Shown piece by piece: positions 38,307 through 48,206 of a DNA stretch of 64,000 bases (positions within the stretch are counted from its first letter, which is position 1; each line of letters begins with the position of its first letter). The translations under genes and the position numbers were made by a program. The stretch comes from Rheinheimera pacifica (GTDB lineage: Bacteria > Pseudomonadota > Gammaproteobacteria > Enterobacterales > Alteromonadaceae). The stretch is taken from contig NZ_FNXF01000012.1 of NCBI RefSeq assembly GCF_900108485.1, forward strand, positions 1 through 64,000, read 5' to 3'. The notes beneath the pieces were generated by a model that searched no databases, was not told the DNA's origin, and saw only the letters and a program-made list of their open reading frames with translations.

Positions 38307-38656
38307 TGCCATCTCCTTTAATAATTCATCGCCAAAGGATAAGCAATTTATCTAATAAAATAAAGATATAAAAAACACTTAAACAACAAAAACAATATCA
38401 TTCATTCAGCTTCAGTTAAGATTAAATCAATATTGCCGATTTTTTGTTCCATTAACAGGGTTTGTTGTTTTAATTATACATTCAATTTAAGCATACTTTC
38501 TATATTAGCGCTATGAAGATTAAACCTGTAAGCGGTGCATGCCATGCCAAGGGTGGGGTTAAAAGGCGAGTACGGCAGCACTTAACTGAGAACAGTGCTG
38601 CTGTATTTTGCCAGAGCCAACGCGGAATATAGTGTATCCGCTAATACCCTATAGCC
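38307..38656. other. AT-rich region with a hairpin; possible small RNA or manC terminator
   Basis: This 350-base gap is AT-rich near the H-NS-like gene. At 38571-38609 the arms TACGGCAGCACT/AGTGCTGCTGTA form a 12-bp stem (one G-T pair) followed by TTTT on the plus strand. It could end an unannotated plus-strand transcript or serve manC, whose stop lies 48 bases away on the minus strand. A 39-codon plus-strand frame from 38513 runs through the hairpin and lacks a ribosome site. Confidence 0.5.
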
Positions 38657-40075
38657 TCAGCTACGGCCATATTTGTCCTCAAACCGCACAATATCATCTT
38701 CACCCAGATAGCTGCCGGACTGCACTTCAATCAGCTCTAACGGAATTTTTCCGGGATTCTCTAATGAATGGATCACACCCACCGGGATATAGGTTGATTC
38801 ATTTTCAGTAACCAGAAACTCATTGTCACCATTGCGTACTAACGCGGAGCCGCTGACAACTACCCAATGTTCAGCGCGATGATGATGCATTTGTACTGAC
38901 AGTTTAGCGCCAGGCTTTACCGTAATATGTTTAACCTGATAACGTGTGCCATTATCTACCGAATCATATTTACCCCATGGCCGGAACACTTCGCGGTGCA
39001 AATCCACTTCGGTGCGGCCATAACTTTGCAATTTAGCCACGATGTTTTTCACGCCCTGAATATGTGTTTTACTGGCAACCAGAACAGCATCTTTAGTTTC
39101 AACTACTACCACGTCATCCAGGCCAATAACGGCTACCAGACGCTCTTCAGCATTAACATAGCTATTTTTACACTGCTCCAGCAGCACGTCGCCACGACAC
39201 GCATTACCCTGCTCATCTTTGGCCATTACCTCCCACAATGCATCCCAACTGCCAACATCGCTCCAGCCGGCATCAAGCGCGACCATAGCGGTATTGGCAG
39301 ACTTCTCCATCACGGCATAGTCAATCGAGTCGGATGGGCAGGCAGAGAATGCCGCTTTATCCAGCCGGATAAAATCTAAATCTCTGGCAGCATTTGTTAG
39401 GGCCAGCTCGGCTGCACGGATAATAGCCGGGGCAAATTGCTTTAATTCGGCAATAAAGCTGCTGGCTTTAAACAAAAACATACCGCTGTTCCAGAAGTAC
39501 TCGCCCGAGTCGACAAATTGCTTCGCGGTAGCCAAATCCGGTTTTTCACAGAACTTGGCCACGGCTGCCACTTCAGTAGGTAAGGCACTGTCAGCAATAT
39601 CAGCACGGCGGATATAGCCATAACCGGTGTGAGCGCTGGTAGGCACTATGCCAAAGGTTACCAACTTGCCTTGCCTGGCCGCGGGTGCGGCTAATTCAAC
39701 CGCACGGTGAAAAGCCGGGATGTCTTTAATAGCATGATCGGCTGCCAGCACCAGCAACAGTGGATCGTCACCATCGGCTATAGCCTGCATAGCGGCAACC
39801 GCTATTGCCGGTGCCGTATTGCGCCCTACCGGCTCCAGCATGATTGTTGGTTGGCCGGTGCTCAGTTCTCGCAGTTGCTCTGCTACCATAAAGCGATGAT
39901 CTTCGTTACAAATCACCATTGGCGGTTGTAAACCGGCAAGGCCTTTTAACCGCAAAATGGTATTTTGCAGCATACTTTTATCATTGAGCAGTGGCAGAAA
40001 TTGTTTTGGCTTTTTTGCCCGGGATAAGGGCCACAACCTTGTGCCTGAGCCACCTGACAGTATTACGGGGATCAT
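38657..40075 (-). CDS. manC: Mannose-1-phosphate guanylyltransferase / mannose-6-phosphate isomerase
   Basis: Bifunctional enzyme giving GDP-mannose for surface polysaccharide. 472 residues. The N-terminal nucleotidyltransferase begins VILSGGSGTRLWPLSRAKKPKQFL; the C-terminal cupin isomerase has VQMHHHRAEHWVVVSGSALV. It is a lone copy here, not inside a polysaccharide cluster. AAGGAAG precedes the ATG. The symbol could equally be cpsB or algA. Confidence 0.95.
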   Translation of the reverse strand: MIPVILSGGSGTRLWPLSRAKKPKQFLPLLNDKSMLQNTILRLKGLAGLQPPMVICNEDHRFMVAEQLRELSTGQPTIMLEPVGRNTAPAIAVAAMQAIADGDDPLLLVLAADHAIKDIPAFHRAVELAAPAARQGKLVTFGIVPTSAHTGYGYIRRADIADSALPTEVAAVAKFCEKPDLATAKQFVDSGEYFWNSGMFLFKASSFIAELKQFAPAIIRAAELALTNAARDLDFIRLDKAAFSACPSDSIDYAVMEKSANTAMVALDAGWSDVGSWDALWEVMAKDEQGNACRGDVLLEQCKNSYVNAEERLVAVIGLDDVVVVETKDAVLVASKTHIQGVKNIVAKLQSYGRTEVDLHREVFRPWGKYDSVDNGTRYQVKHITVKPGAKLSVQMHHHRAEHWVVVSGSALVRNGDNEFLVTENESTYIPVGVIHSLENPGKIPLELIEVQSGSYLGEDDIVRFEDKYGRS

Positions 40076-40279
40076 TTTTGCTTCCTTTTGTTGAACTTAG
40101 CGTTATAAAACAACCTTTGCCACAGTATAGCGATATTGCTTTCGTTTCGTCAGCCGCTGGCATTAACTTAATCTGCGTGGTAAGTTTTCGTGCAATACTG
40201 TTTAATTTCAGCTGGTCGGTGCTCTAAAAGCAGGTAAGATCGGCTATCTTGTCGCGATTTTTCTGATCAGGGTAGGGTT

Positions 40280-40936
40280 ATGCCAGATTTTAAACAACTG
40301 TTTGTCAACAATAGAAATTGGGCAGACCGGATTGAAAAAGAACAACCGGGATTTTTTAAACAGTTATCCGAGCAACAGGCGCCGGAATATCTGTGGATCG
40401 GTTGCTCAGACAGCCGCGTACCAGCCAATGAAATTGTAGGCCTGTTACCAGGCGAGTTATTTGTGCACCGTAATGTGGCTAATCTGGTACTGCATTCGGA
40501 TATGAACTGCTTATCGGTGCTGCAGTATGCTATTGATATCCTTAAAGTAAAACATATTTTAGTGGTAGGCCATTATGGTTGTGGTGGCGTTAAAGCAGCG
40601 ATGACCAAACAACGGGTTGGCTTTGTCGATAACTGGTTGCGGAATGTTAAAGATGTTTACTCTATGCACCGTGACGAGTTGGAGCAAGTTGCCGACGATA
40701 GTGAGCGGTTAAACCGGCTGATAGAGCTAAACGTGATGGAACAGGTACGTAACCTGTGCCACACCAGCTTTGTGCAGGAAGCCTGGGAGCGTGGCCAGCC
40801 ATTAACCATTCATGGCTGGGTATATAGCTTGCGTAACGGCCGGGTAAAAGATTTACGTGTCAGCCATTCCTGTGCGGATAAAATTGACGATATTTATACG
40901 CTGGATCTGGCCGACTGCCATATCAGCGAAAAATAG
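40280..40936 (+). CDS. can: Beta-class carbonic anhydrase
   Basis: Interconverts CO2 and bicarbonate in the cytoplasm, supplying carboxylases. 218 residues (E. coli Can 220). The zinc ligands Cys42, Asp44, His98 and Cys101 are at the same numbers as in E. coli Can, with GCSDSRVPANE and VVGHYGCGGVKAA. AGGG precedes the ATG. It stands alone between manC and purU. Confidence 0.97.
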   Translation: MPDFKQLFVNNRNWADRIEKEQPGFFKQLSEQQAPEYLWIGCSDSRVPANEIVGLLPGELFVHRNVANLVLHSDMNCLSVLQYAIDILKVKHILVVGHYGCGGVKAAMTKQRVGFVDNWLRNVKDVYSMHRDELEQVADDSERLNRLIELNVMEQVRNLCHTSFVQEAWERGQPLTIHGWVYSLRNGRVKDLRVSHSCADKIDDIYTLDLADCHISEK

Positions 40937-41050
40937 CTTTATAAAAATACTGTGTTACCGTATTACTCACTTGCAGGCGGTGTGATGATATTGACCCGAA
41001 CTGGCGCTAGGTTAATATCACCGCGAAACTACGCCAGATAAAAACAGCCG

Positions 41051-41884
41051 TTACAAGATCACGGTTTTATTACCATGTACAAACACTCTGTCTTCTACCA
41101 CCAGTTGCAATGCTTTACTCAAGGCCGCTTTTTCTACATCGCGCCCGGCGCGGGCCATATCGTCGGCACTGAAATTATGATCCACCGGCGCGACCATTTG
41201 CTGAATGATTGGGCCTTCATCTAAATGGTCATTTACAAAGTGTGCCGTAGCACCAATAATTTTCACACCGCGCTCAAATGCCTGTTGGTATGGGTTAGCA
41301 CCAATAAAGGCTGGTAAAAAGCTGTGGTGAATATTAATAATTTTTTCCGGAAACTGCGCGACAAAAGCCGGCGTTAAAATACGCATAAACTTAGCCAGCA
41401 CCAGATATTCCGGCTGGTAAGGTTTTATGACTTCCAGTAAGGCAGCTTCATGTTCGGTGCGGCTTAAGCCTTTATGGCAGACATGATGGTAAGGTAAGTC
41501 AAAACGGGCAGCCAGCTGCTCCAGCTCGGGGTAATTTCCCACTACAGCTGCAATCTCCAGCGCCAGCGAGCCATCAAATACCTTAATCAAAATGTCGCCC
41601 AGGCAATGTGCTTCTTTCGTTACCAGCACCACTACCCGTTTAGCCCGCTGGCTGACCAGGCTGCGCTCTGAGCCCTGAGGTAAGGCCCGGTCTAAATCAA
41701 ACAACAAGGTAGCGTCGTTAAATACGCCTTCAAGTTCAGTGCGCATATAAAACCGGCCGCTTACCGGGTCAACATATTCGGTATTACGGATAATATTCAG
41801 CTGGTGTTTGTAGCAAATATTGGTGATCTGCGCGATAAGTCCTTTGGAGTCGGGGCATTCCGTTAATAAAATTTTGCGTTCCAT
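41051..41884 (-). CDS. purU: Formyltetrahydrofolate deformylase
   Basis: Hydrolyses 10-formyltetrahydrofolate to formate and tetrahydrofolate, balancing the one-carbon pool and feeding PurT. 277 residues: an N-terminal ACT domain (LLTECPDSKGLIAQITNICY, about 1-80) and a formyltransferase-like domain with INIHHSFLPAFIGANPYQQA and DEGPIIQQ. It is divergent from trmO. Confidence 0.96.
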   Translation of the reverse strand: MERKILLTECPDSKGLIAQITNICYKHQLNIIRNTEYVDPVSGRFYMRTELEGVFNDATLLFDLDRALPQGSERSLVSQRAKRVVVLVTKEAHCLGDILIKVFDGSLALEIAAVVGNYPELEQLAARFDLPYHHVCHKGLSRTEHEAALLEVIKPYQPEYLVLAKFMRILTPAFVAQFPEKIINIHHSFLPAFIGANPYQQAFERGVKIIGATAHFVNDHLDEGPIIQQMVAPVDHNFSADDMARAGRDVEKAALSKALQLVVEDRVFVHGNKTVIL

Positions 41885-42039
41885 ATCTCACATCTGTTGT
41901 TTTTTAATCCAGCTGCTGTTTTACCGCATCTTGACCTGCAGCGTCAAAGACATTTAGACGTCTTCTACTTAACTTGTTGTTTCGACAAAAAACCGCATAA
42001 TACCCGCAGTCGGGTTTGATCAGTAAAGCTTTGGAGTGT

Positions 42040-42750
42040 ATGGCGTCTTATCAGTTTAATGTGGTGGGTTATATTCAATCGCCCTACAAGCAAAAATTTG
42101 CAATTCCACGCCAGCCAGGTTTGATCCCGGAAGCCACCGGCTATCTGGTACTGGAAAGCGATTACAGCGATGACGCCATTTTGCGCGGTATCGACAGCTT
42201 TAGCCATTTATGGCTGCTGTTTGTGTTTCATGAAACGGCCGATAAAGGCTGGTCACCGATGGTACGTCCGCCACGCCTGGGTGGTAATACCCGTAAAGGC
42301 GTGTTTGCTACCCGTGCTACGTTCAGGCCCAACCCGATAGGGTTATCCGTAGTAAAGCTGGAAGGCGTTGAGCGCAAAAACGGTAAACTGATACTGAAAC
42401 TGAGTGGCATAGATTTGCTTGACGGCACCCCGGTAGTGGATATTAAACCCTATTTGCCATACTCAGACGCATTACCTGACGCCGCAGGTGGTTTCGCCGA
42501 CGCGGCACCAGAAACAGCCATGACGGTTAGTTTTAGTGAAGCCGCCAGCGCATTTTGCCAACAGCAAAGCCAATACCCTGATTTACAAGTATTTATAGAT
42601 AAAGTGTTAAAGCAAGACCCCAGACCGTCTTATAAAAAACAGCGTGACGGTGAACAAAGTTATGGTATGACACTGTATAACTACAATATTAAATGGACCG
42701 TGAACGGAGAACATAACCATGTTACTGAAATCCATCAGCTACCTGAGTAG
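42040..42750 (+). CDS. trmO: tRNA (N6-threonylcarbamoyladenosine37-N6)-methyltransferase TrmO
   Basis: Methylates t6A37 to m6t6A37 in tRNA-Thr using S-adenosylmethionine. About 236 residues, beta-barrel fold, with IQSPYKQKFAIPRQPGL, SHLWLLFVFHETADKGW and FATRATFRPNPIGLS all closely following E. coli TrmO (YaeB). The start at MASYQF is preferred over 42016, because GGAG precedes it and the family begins there. The last 32 bases overlap the kelch-protein gene in another frame. Confidence 0.95.
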   Translation: MASYQFNVVGYIQSPYKQKFAIPRQPGLIPEATGYLVLESDYSDDAILRGIDSFSHLWLLFVFHETADKGWSPMVRPPRLGGNTRKGVFATRATFRPNPIGLSVVKLEGVERKNGKLILKLSGIDLLDGTPVVDIKPYLPYSDALPDAAGGFADAAPETAMTVSFSEAASAFCQQQSQYPDLQVFIDKVLKQDPRPSYKKQRDGEQSYGMTLYNYNIKWTVNGEHNHVTEIHQLPE

Positions 42751-43786
42751 TGTGGCAGCTGCAGCAACCTGTGTTGCCGTATCCGCAACCACCCTGCCCG
42801 ACTTACCTGAGCCGGTAAGCAATAATGCCGTTGCCAGCACCACTGTGCGGGGTAAAACCTACATTGCCAGCTTTATGGGCTTAGGCCCGGGCAAACAACA
42901 CAGCGATATTCATAATAAAGTGTGGATGCACACAGTGGGTGAATTTAACTGGCAAAGCCTGCCAGCTGTGCCCAGCACGCAAAAAGTCAGCGGCCGTATT
43001 GCGGCCAGTGCGGTGGCATTAAACAGTAATTTCTTTGTTTTTGGCGGCTTTAGTGTAAACGCTGACGGCAGTGAGCAAACTGCGGTAGATAGCTACCGTA
43101 TTGACCCGATCACCAAGCGCTACACCAAGCTAAACGATATGCCGGTGCCGGTAGATGACGCCGTGGCGTTAACCTATCAGAACCGCTATATCTACCTGGT
43201 CAGCGGCTGGAGTGACCATGGCAATGTGAATCTGGTGCAGGTATTTGATAACTTTACCCAGCGCTGGTCACAGGCTACGCCGTTTCCCGGCAAACCGGTA
43301 TTTGGTTTAGCCGGTGCTATGACCGGTAACCAAATGCTGATCTGTGATGGCGTGGCGCTTGAGTACTATGCTGATAAAAAACGCGAGTATAAAAGTGAAC
43401 CAGCCTGCTATTTAGGCACTGTGGGTAGCAATGCTAACCAGATTGACTGGCGGCTTATCGATCATCCTACCGGCACGGCAAGGTATCGCATGGCAGGCAT
43501 TAATACCAAAGTAGAGGGTAAAGATATGCTGGTGTTTATTGGCGGCAGCACCAACCCCTATAATTACAATGGCATTGGCTATAACGGCGCAGCCTCAGAA
43601 CCCAATAGTAAAGTATGGGTGTTTTCTCCCGGGGAAAAACGCTGGCTTAAAGCTGCTGACAGCACACCGATAATGGATTTAAGAAGCCTTATTGAGATAG
43701 ACGGTGAGATTTATTCAGTAGGTGGCATGACAGGCGGCCAACAGGTTAGCGGCAAGCTGATTAAACACCCGATAAAACTCCAATAG
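42719..43786 (+). CDS. Exported kelch-repeat beta-propeller protein
   Basis: A 355-residue periplasmic or secreted protein: signal peptide to about residue 23 (VSA), then kelch repeats such as [35 protein letters not shown] and [17 protein letters not shown]. It resembles NanM-type N-acetylneuraminate epimerases and galactose-oxidase-like propellers, but no sialic acid genes are near, so no reaction is assigned. GGAG precedes the ATG inside the trmO end, implying coupled translation. Confidence 0.85.
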   Translation: MLLKSISYLSSVAAAATCVAVSATTLPDLPEPVSNNAVASTTVRGKTYIASFMGLGPGKQHSDIHNKVWMHTVGEFNWQSLPAVPSTQKVSGRIAASAVALNSNFFVFGGFSVNADGSEQTAVDSYRIDPITKRYTKLNDMPVPVDDAVALTYQNRYIYLVSGWSDHGNVNLVQVFDNFTQRWSQATPFPGKPVFGLAGAMTGNQMLICDGVALEYYADKKREYKSEPACYLGTVGSNANQIDWRLIDHPTGTARYRMAGINTKVEGKDMLVFIGGSTNPYNYNGIGYNGAASEPNSKVWVFSPGEKRWLKAADSTPIMDLRSLIEIDGEIYSVGGMTGGQQVSGKLIKHPIKLQ

Positions 43787-43847
43787 AATTGCCCCTGCCG
43801 CCTTGCTAGAATGGCGGCAATTTTTTCAGCACCAATACGGAATTACG

Positions 43848-45575
43848 ATGCGCAGCAGTCAGTACTTACTATCCACCATTAAAGAAACACCGGCCGATGC
43901 CGAAGTGATCAGCCACAAGTTAATGTTGCGCGCCGGCATGATCCGCCGTGTCGCCTCAGGCATGTACACCTATTTACCCACCGGCGTGCGGGTGCTGCGT
44001 AAGGTAGAGCAAATTGTACGTGAAGAGATGAACAAAGCGGGCGCCATTGAAGTACTGATGCCGATGGTGCAACCGGCCGAGTTATGGCAGGAATCCGGCC
44101 GCTGGGACAAGATGGACGCTGAGCTGCTGCGTTTTAAAGACCGCCATACACGTGACTTTGTGCTGGGCCCAACCCACGAAGAAGTAATCACCGACTTAGT
44201 ACGGCGCGAGATCACCAGTTACAAGCAGCTGCCACTGAATCTGTATCAAATTCAGACTAAATTCCGCGACGAGCGCCGGCCACGCTTTGGTGTCATGCGC
44301 GCCCGTGAGTTTTTAATGAAAGACGCTTACTCCTTTCATTTAAGCCAGGACAGCCTGCAGCAAACCTACAATGCAATGTACCAGGCCTACTGTAATATTT
44401 TCAGCCGTTTAGGGTTAGATTTCCGGCCGGTACTGGCCGACACCGGCGCTATCGGCGGCAGTATGTCACATGAATTCCATGTATTGGCAGCATCGGGAGA
44501 AGATGCTATCGCCTTCTCAGATGAAAGCGATTATGCCGCCAATATCGAAATGGCCGAAGCCTTAGCGCCACAAGGCGAGCGTGCAGCTGCTAAACAAGAT
44601 TTAGCCGAAGTGGCTACGCCTAATGCCAAAACCGTGGCCGATGTCGCAACCTTGTTACAGCAGGATATGGCGCTGGTAAGCAAAACCCTGATTGTTTACG
44701 CCGCAAAAGCCGATGACAAAGCGCCGCAAACACTGGTAGCACTGGTATTGCGTGGTGATCACGAGCTAAACGAAATAAAAGCCGAAAAACTGCCGCAGGT
44801 ACAAAGCCCGCTGGTATTTGCCAGCGAAGAAGAAATCCGTGCAGCCATTAGTGCCGGCCCTGGCTCACTGGGCCCGGTTGGCATGCCCATTCCGGTTATT
44901 GTTGATCGCAGCGCCGCACACCTGAGCGATTTTATCTGCGGTGCCAACAAAGATGGCTATCACTTAACCGGTGTAAACTGGGACCGTGATATTAAAGATT
45001 ACAGCGTGGCAGATTTACGCAATATCGTTGAAGGTGATGCCAGCCCATGCGGCAAAGGTAAGCTGGTAGTAAAACGCGGTATTGAAGTTGGCCATATCTT
45101 CCAGCTGGGTGAGCGTTACTCACAGGCGTTAAAAGCCGGTGTGCTTAATGAAGACGGCAAACACCAGATCATGACCATGGGCTGTTATGGTGTCGGCGTG
45201 TCGCGCATTATTGCCGCTGCTATTGAGCAAAACCACGATGAAAACGGCATTATCTGGCCAGATGCCATAGCGCCGTTTCAAATTGCCTTAATACCCATGA
45301 ATATGCACAAATCAGTGCGCATCGAAGAAGCCACAGTACGTTTATATAACGAGCTTACTGCTGCTGGCTTTGAAGTGCTGTTTGACGACCGTAAAGAGCG
45401 CCCCGGTGTAATGTTCGCAGATATGGAGCTAATGGGTATTCCACACAGCATCGTCGTTGGTGAGCGTAACCTCGACAACCTGCAGGTAGAATACAAAAAC
45501 CGCCGTAGCGGTGAGAAAGAAATGCTCGACATCTCTGCCGTAGTTGAAGCCATGGCACATAAACTGGCGAAATAA
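43848..45575 (+). CDS. proS: Prolyl-tRNA synthetase
   Basis: Class II synthetase charging tRNA-Pro. 575 residues (E. coli 572), starting [20 protein letters not shown]; the longer frame from 43803 is rejected because CGGA precedes the ATG at 43848. Motif 2 [26 protein letters not shown] and motif 3 [17 protein letters not shown] are present. The insertion editing domain (about residues 220-405) that clears alanyl-tRNA-Pro is intact. Confidence 0.98.
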   Translation: MRSSQYLLSTIKETPADAEVISHKLMLRAGMIRRVASGMYTYLPTGVRVLRKVEQIVREEMNKAGAIEVLMPMVQPAELWQESGRWDKMDAELLRFKDRHTRDFVLGPTHEEVITDLVRREITSYKQLPLNLYQIQTKFRDERRPRFGVMRAREFLMKDAYSFHLSQDSLQQTYNAMYQAYCNIFSRLGLDFRPVLADTGAIGGSMSHEFHVLAASGEDAIAFSDESDYAANIEMAEALAPQGERAAAKQDLAEVATPNAKTVADVATLLQQDMALVSKTLIVYAAKADDKAPQTLVALVLRGDHELNEIKAEKLPQVQSPLVFASEEEIRAAISAGPGSLGPVGMPIPVIVDRSAAHLSDFICGANKDGYHLTGVNWDRDIKDYSVADLRNIVEGDASPCGKGKLVVKRGIEVGHIFQLGERYSQALKAGVLNEDGKHQIMTMGCYGVGVSRIIAAAIEQNHDENGIIWPDAIAPFQIALIPMNMHKSVRIEEATVRLYNELTAAGFEVLFDDRKERPGVMFADMELMGIPHSIVVGERNLDNLQVEYKNRRSGEKEMLDISAVVEAMAHKLAK

Positions 45576-45587
45576 ACCCAGGCGCAA

Positions 45588-45625
45588 AAACAGAAAAGGC
45601 AGCGAATTCGCTGCCTTTTCTGTTT
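45588..45625. terminator. Perfect 38-base palindrome, terminator between proS and parE
   Basis: AAACAGAAAAGGCAGCGAA followed at once by its exact reverse complement. It ends two bases inside the convergent parE stop region and should stop transcription from both sides. Confidence 0.85.
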
Positions 45626-45920
45626 AAATATTTGTCGATTTTACATCCATCCGTTGATGAATTATCGCTATCACATCAATGCCGGTATCATTCGGCAGGT
45701 AAAACACCCGATGCTGTAAGATGCTGAAACTATAATAACCGGGCCGTAAGTCCTCTCGATTGGTACCGAGCCCGGGATCATCTGCTAATTGGTTAAGGCA
45801 GTGAAACAACTGAGACAGATAACGATTCGCTTGCGCCTTGCCCCACTGCTTTGCGCTATACAGCCAAATCTGTTCTAAATCATCTTTGGCATGCTGCCTA
45901 AGCTGATAACGCCGGTTCAT
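45624..45920 (-). CDS. parE: ParE/RelE-family toxin
   Basis: A 98-residue type II toxin: YQLRQHAKDDLEQIWLYSAKQWGKAQANRYLSQL at the start and LQHRVFYLPNDTGIDVIAIIHQRMD near the end, typical of the ParE branch that poisons gyrase. It starts four bases inside the antitoxin stop (ATGA overlap), so the pair is translated together. Its 3' end runs up to the proS terminator. Confidence 0.92.
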   Translation of the reverse strand: MNRRYQLRQHAKDDLEQIWLYSAKQWGKAQANRYLSQLFHCLNQLADDPGLGTNREDLRPGYYSFSILQHRVFYLPNDTGIDVIAIIHQRMDVKSTNI

Positions 45921-46162
45921 TTACCGTATTTCTGCTGCAGCTCCGCAACAAAGCGCAGTTCATCAAAGTTATCCACCACAGGGCTGAGTTCAGCCGCTTC
46001 CAGCTTACGCCGAAGCTCTGCCAGCTTAATTTCATCTTCTTCCAACAATCGCAGCCCGGCGCGCACTACTTCGCTAACAGACTGATAGCGCCCCTGCTGC
46101 ACGCGCTCGGCAACAAAGTGCTCAAAGTGCTCGCCAAGGGTTACTGATGTATTACGTGCCAT
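45917..46162 (-). CDS. parD: ParD-family antitoxin
   Basis: An 81-residue antitoxin with the ParD ribbon-helix-helix start RNTSVTLGEHFEHFVAERVQQGRYQSVSEVVRAGLRLLEE and an acidic C-terminal tail that would wrap the toxin. Genes in order parD-parE with overlap. It probably represses its own promoter in the 46163-46220 region. Confidence 0.93.
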   Translation of the reverse strand: MARNTSVTLGEHFEHFVAERVQQGRYQSVSEVVRAGLRLLEEDEIKLAELRRKLEAAELSPVVDNFDELRFVAELQQKYGK

Positions 46163-46220
46163 AAAGCCTCCATATAACTGTATTAGATATTAATACATAA
46201 TCAGGCTCGGGCAAATTTAA

Positions 46221-46250
46221 AAATTAAAAAAGGCAGCCGAAGCTGCCTTT
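46221..46250 (-). terminator. Terminator of the NSS transporter gene
   Basis: AAAGGCAGC-cgaa-GCTGCCTTT with a T-rich run on the minus strand, 20 bases beyond the transporter stop and upstream of parD. Confidence 0.88.
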
Positions 46251-46269
46251 GGTCATGCGATCGGTTTGC

Positions 46270-47682
46270 TTAAAACAGCAGGTTCTTACCAAAGAAAATC
46301 GTCGATACCGTATTGACAAAAATCACCGCCAAAATCAGCGGAATAAAGGTACCCAACGAGAAGTTAACGTATTTTTGCAGTAAGGAACCGGCAAAAGTGC
46401 TGTTGCCCTGGCTGATTTCTGCATCCAGATTATGTTTCTTCCAGCGGTAAATGACGAACAGGCATAACAAAAAACCATTAAGTGGCAGTATGGTTTCATA
46501 GAAGATGTCATACACCAGATCGAAAAACGATTTGTTCAGGCCACCGTAGCTTAGCAGGTTGCTAAACAGCTCTACGCGGCCAAACGACAGAGCTGAAATA
46601 ACTGACAATACAATCATGGCTCCGCCCAGGGTATACAACGCTGCCCGGCGGCTTACGCCTTTACCGTCCATTAAACTGCATACCGGTACTTCAATAATTG
46701 ACACCAGTGAGGTTAGCGCAGCAAAAAACACCAGCAGAAAGAAGAAACTGGCAATAAAGGAGGCCCCGAAATAGCCAATATCCGCCTGCAATGCCAGAAA
46801 GATTTTTGGCAGAAACATAAAAATCATGCCAATACTGGACTCAGATAATTCGCTTAACTGAATATCCGGGTTAAACGAAAATACCGCAGGCAGGATCAGT
46901 AAACCTGAACAGCAAGCCACCAGCACTGACAATCCTGCCACCATTTTACCGGCATGCACGATATTATTGTTTTTCTGAATATAAGAGCCGTAGGTAATTA
47001 ATATACCCATGGCCAGCGACAACGAGAAAAATGCCTGCGCTAATGCGCCGTTTAGTACCTTACCGGTGAGCTTATCAAAGTCAGGAATAAGAAAAAACTT
47101 CACCCCTAACATAGCGTTATCCAGAGTGAACACGTAAATCACCAACGCTATCAGCATGACAAACAGCATCGGCATCAGTACACGTGCGGCCTTCTCAATA
47201 CCTTGCTTTACCCCGCCCTGCAAAATGGCAAAGGTCAGGCCAATCACAACCGCCATATAGATAAACAGCTCATTGCTATTAATAAAAACACTAAAGCTGT
47301 CTGGGCCGGCAAGCTCGTTCAGCTGCCCCATGACCGATTTAGCCAGATAACCAAAAATCCATACCGTGATCACCAGATAAAACACGCCAATCATAAAAGG
47401 CGTAATAACTGACATCCAGCCAACTGTGCGCCATGCACGGTTTTGGCCAATTTCAGTGTAGGCACCTAGCGGGTTTTGCCGCGTGTGACGGCCTAAGCTC
47501 ATCTCAGCCAGCATTACCGGCAAGCAGATAAAGAAGACGAAAAAGGCATACATGATTAAAAAGGCGGCGCCGCCGTTTTTACTGGCCATTACCGGAAAGG
47601 CGACCAGATTACCAATACCTACAGCTGAACCGGCGGCTGCCAGTACAAAGCCCAGGCTGGAACTGAATTGCTCACGTTTCAT
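46270..47682 (-). CDS. Neurotransmitter:sodium symporter (NSS/SNF) family transporter
   Basis: A 470-residue inner-membrane Na+-dependent transporter, probably for an amino acid. Twelve membrane segments; the first holds the family's unwound Na+ site FVLAAAGSAVGIGNLVAFP. The start is set at MKREQFSSSLGF with GGGAG upstream; 32 upstream in-frame residues are not typical. Substrate cannot be told. Single gene with own terminator. Confidence 0.92.
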   Translation of the reverse strand: MKREQFSSSLGFVLAAAGSAVGIGNLVAFPVMASKNGGAAFLIMYAFFVFFICLPVMLAEMSLGRHTRQNPLGAYTEIGQNRAWRTVGWMSVITPFMIGVFYLVITVWIFGYLAKSVMGQLNELAGPDSFSVFINSNELFIYMAVVIGLTFAILQGGVKQGIEKAARVLMPMLFVMLIALVIYVFTLDNAMLGVKFFLIPDFDKLTGKVLNGALAQAFFSLSLAMGILITYGSYIQKNNNIVHAGKMVAGLSVLVACCSGLLILPAVFSFNPDIQLSELSESSIGMIFMFLPKIFLALQADIGYFGASFIASFFFLLVFFAALTSLVSIIEVPVCSLMDGKGVSRRAALYTLGGAMIVLSVISALSFGRVELFSNLLSYGGLNKSFFDLVYDIFYETILPLNGFLLCLFVIYRWKKHNLDAEISQGNSTFAGSLLQKYVNFSLGTFIPLILAVIFVNTVSTIFFGKNLLF

Positions 47683-47882
47683 TGCTACGCGGACTCCCTG
47701 AATTTTTCTTATTAGAATGCCGGAGCTTGGCCCGGTTATTGTTATAGCGCTCTGCATGCTAACAGGCTGTTGCAGCAAATCCTAGTGCTGCACTGCTCCG
47801 ATGCGTTCAATGTCGTTGGAACAACGTTCAGGATCTGCTAAGGTGCGCCTGTTAAAATCAGCGCTGCAGAAGGACTTTACCG

Positions 47883-48182
47883 ATGTTTTATATGATTTAT
47901 TCCGAAGATGTTACAGGCAGCTTAGACAAGCGTCTGGCTAGCCGACCGGCACACCTGGCCCGTTTAGAACAGCTAAAAACTGAAGGTCGCCTGCTGTTAG
48001 CCGGGCCTTTACCTGCCATTGACAGCCTGGATCCGGGCGCAGCTGGCTTTAGTGGCTCTTTGGTGGTGGCCGAGTTTGCTTCGTTAATTGATGCACAACG
48101 CTGGGCAGATGCCGATCCTTATCTGGCAGCTGGCGTGTACGCCCGCTCAACGGTTAAACCGTTTAAAAAAGTATTGCCGTAA
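47883..48182 (+). CDS. yciI: YciI-family protein
   Basis: A 99-residue cytoplasmic protein of the YciI/YCII ferredoxin-like fold, with [24 protein letters not shown] (the conserved His and Arg region) and an Asp in [14 protein letters not shown]. coli YciI has weak hydrolase/dehalogenase-type activity proposed. GAAGGA precedes the ATG. It is followed by galE after 24 bases; in enterics yciI and yciO lie near trp, but here they are apart. Confidence 0.92.
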   Translation: MFYMIYSEDVTGSLDKRLASRPAHLARLEQLKTEGRLLLAGPLPAIDSLDPGAAGFSGSLVVAEFASLIDAQRWADADPYLAAGVYARSTVKPFKKVLP

Positions 48183-48206
48183 GGCCCGAAAAATCAGGAG
48201 ACAAGC

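Noticed and set aside
38513-38632. 39-codon frame through the hairpin near manC
   Set aside because: No ribosome binding site, and it runs through a terminator-like stem; kept only as part of the possible RNA finding.
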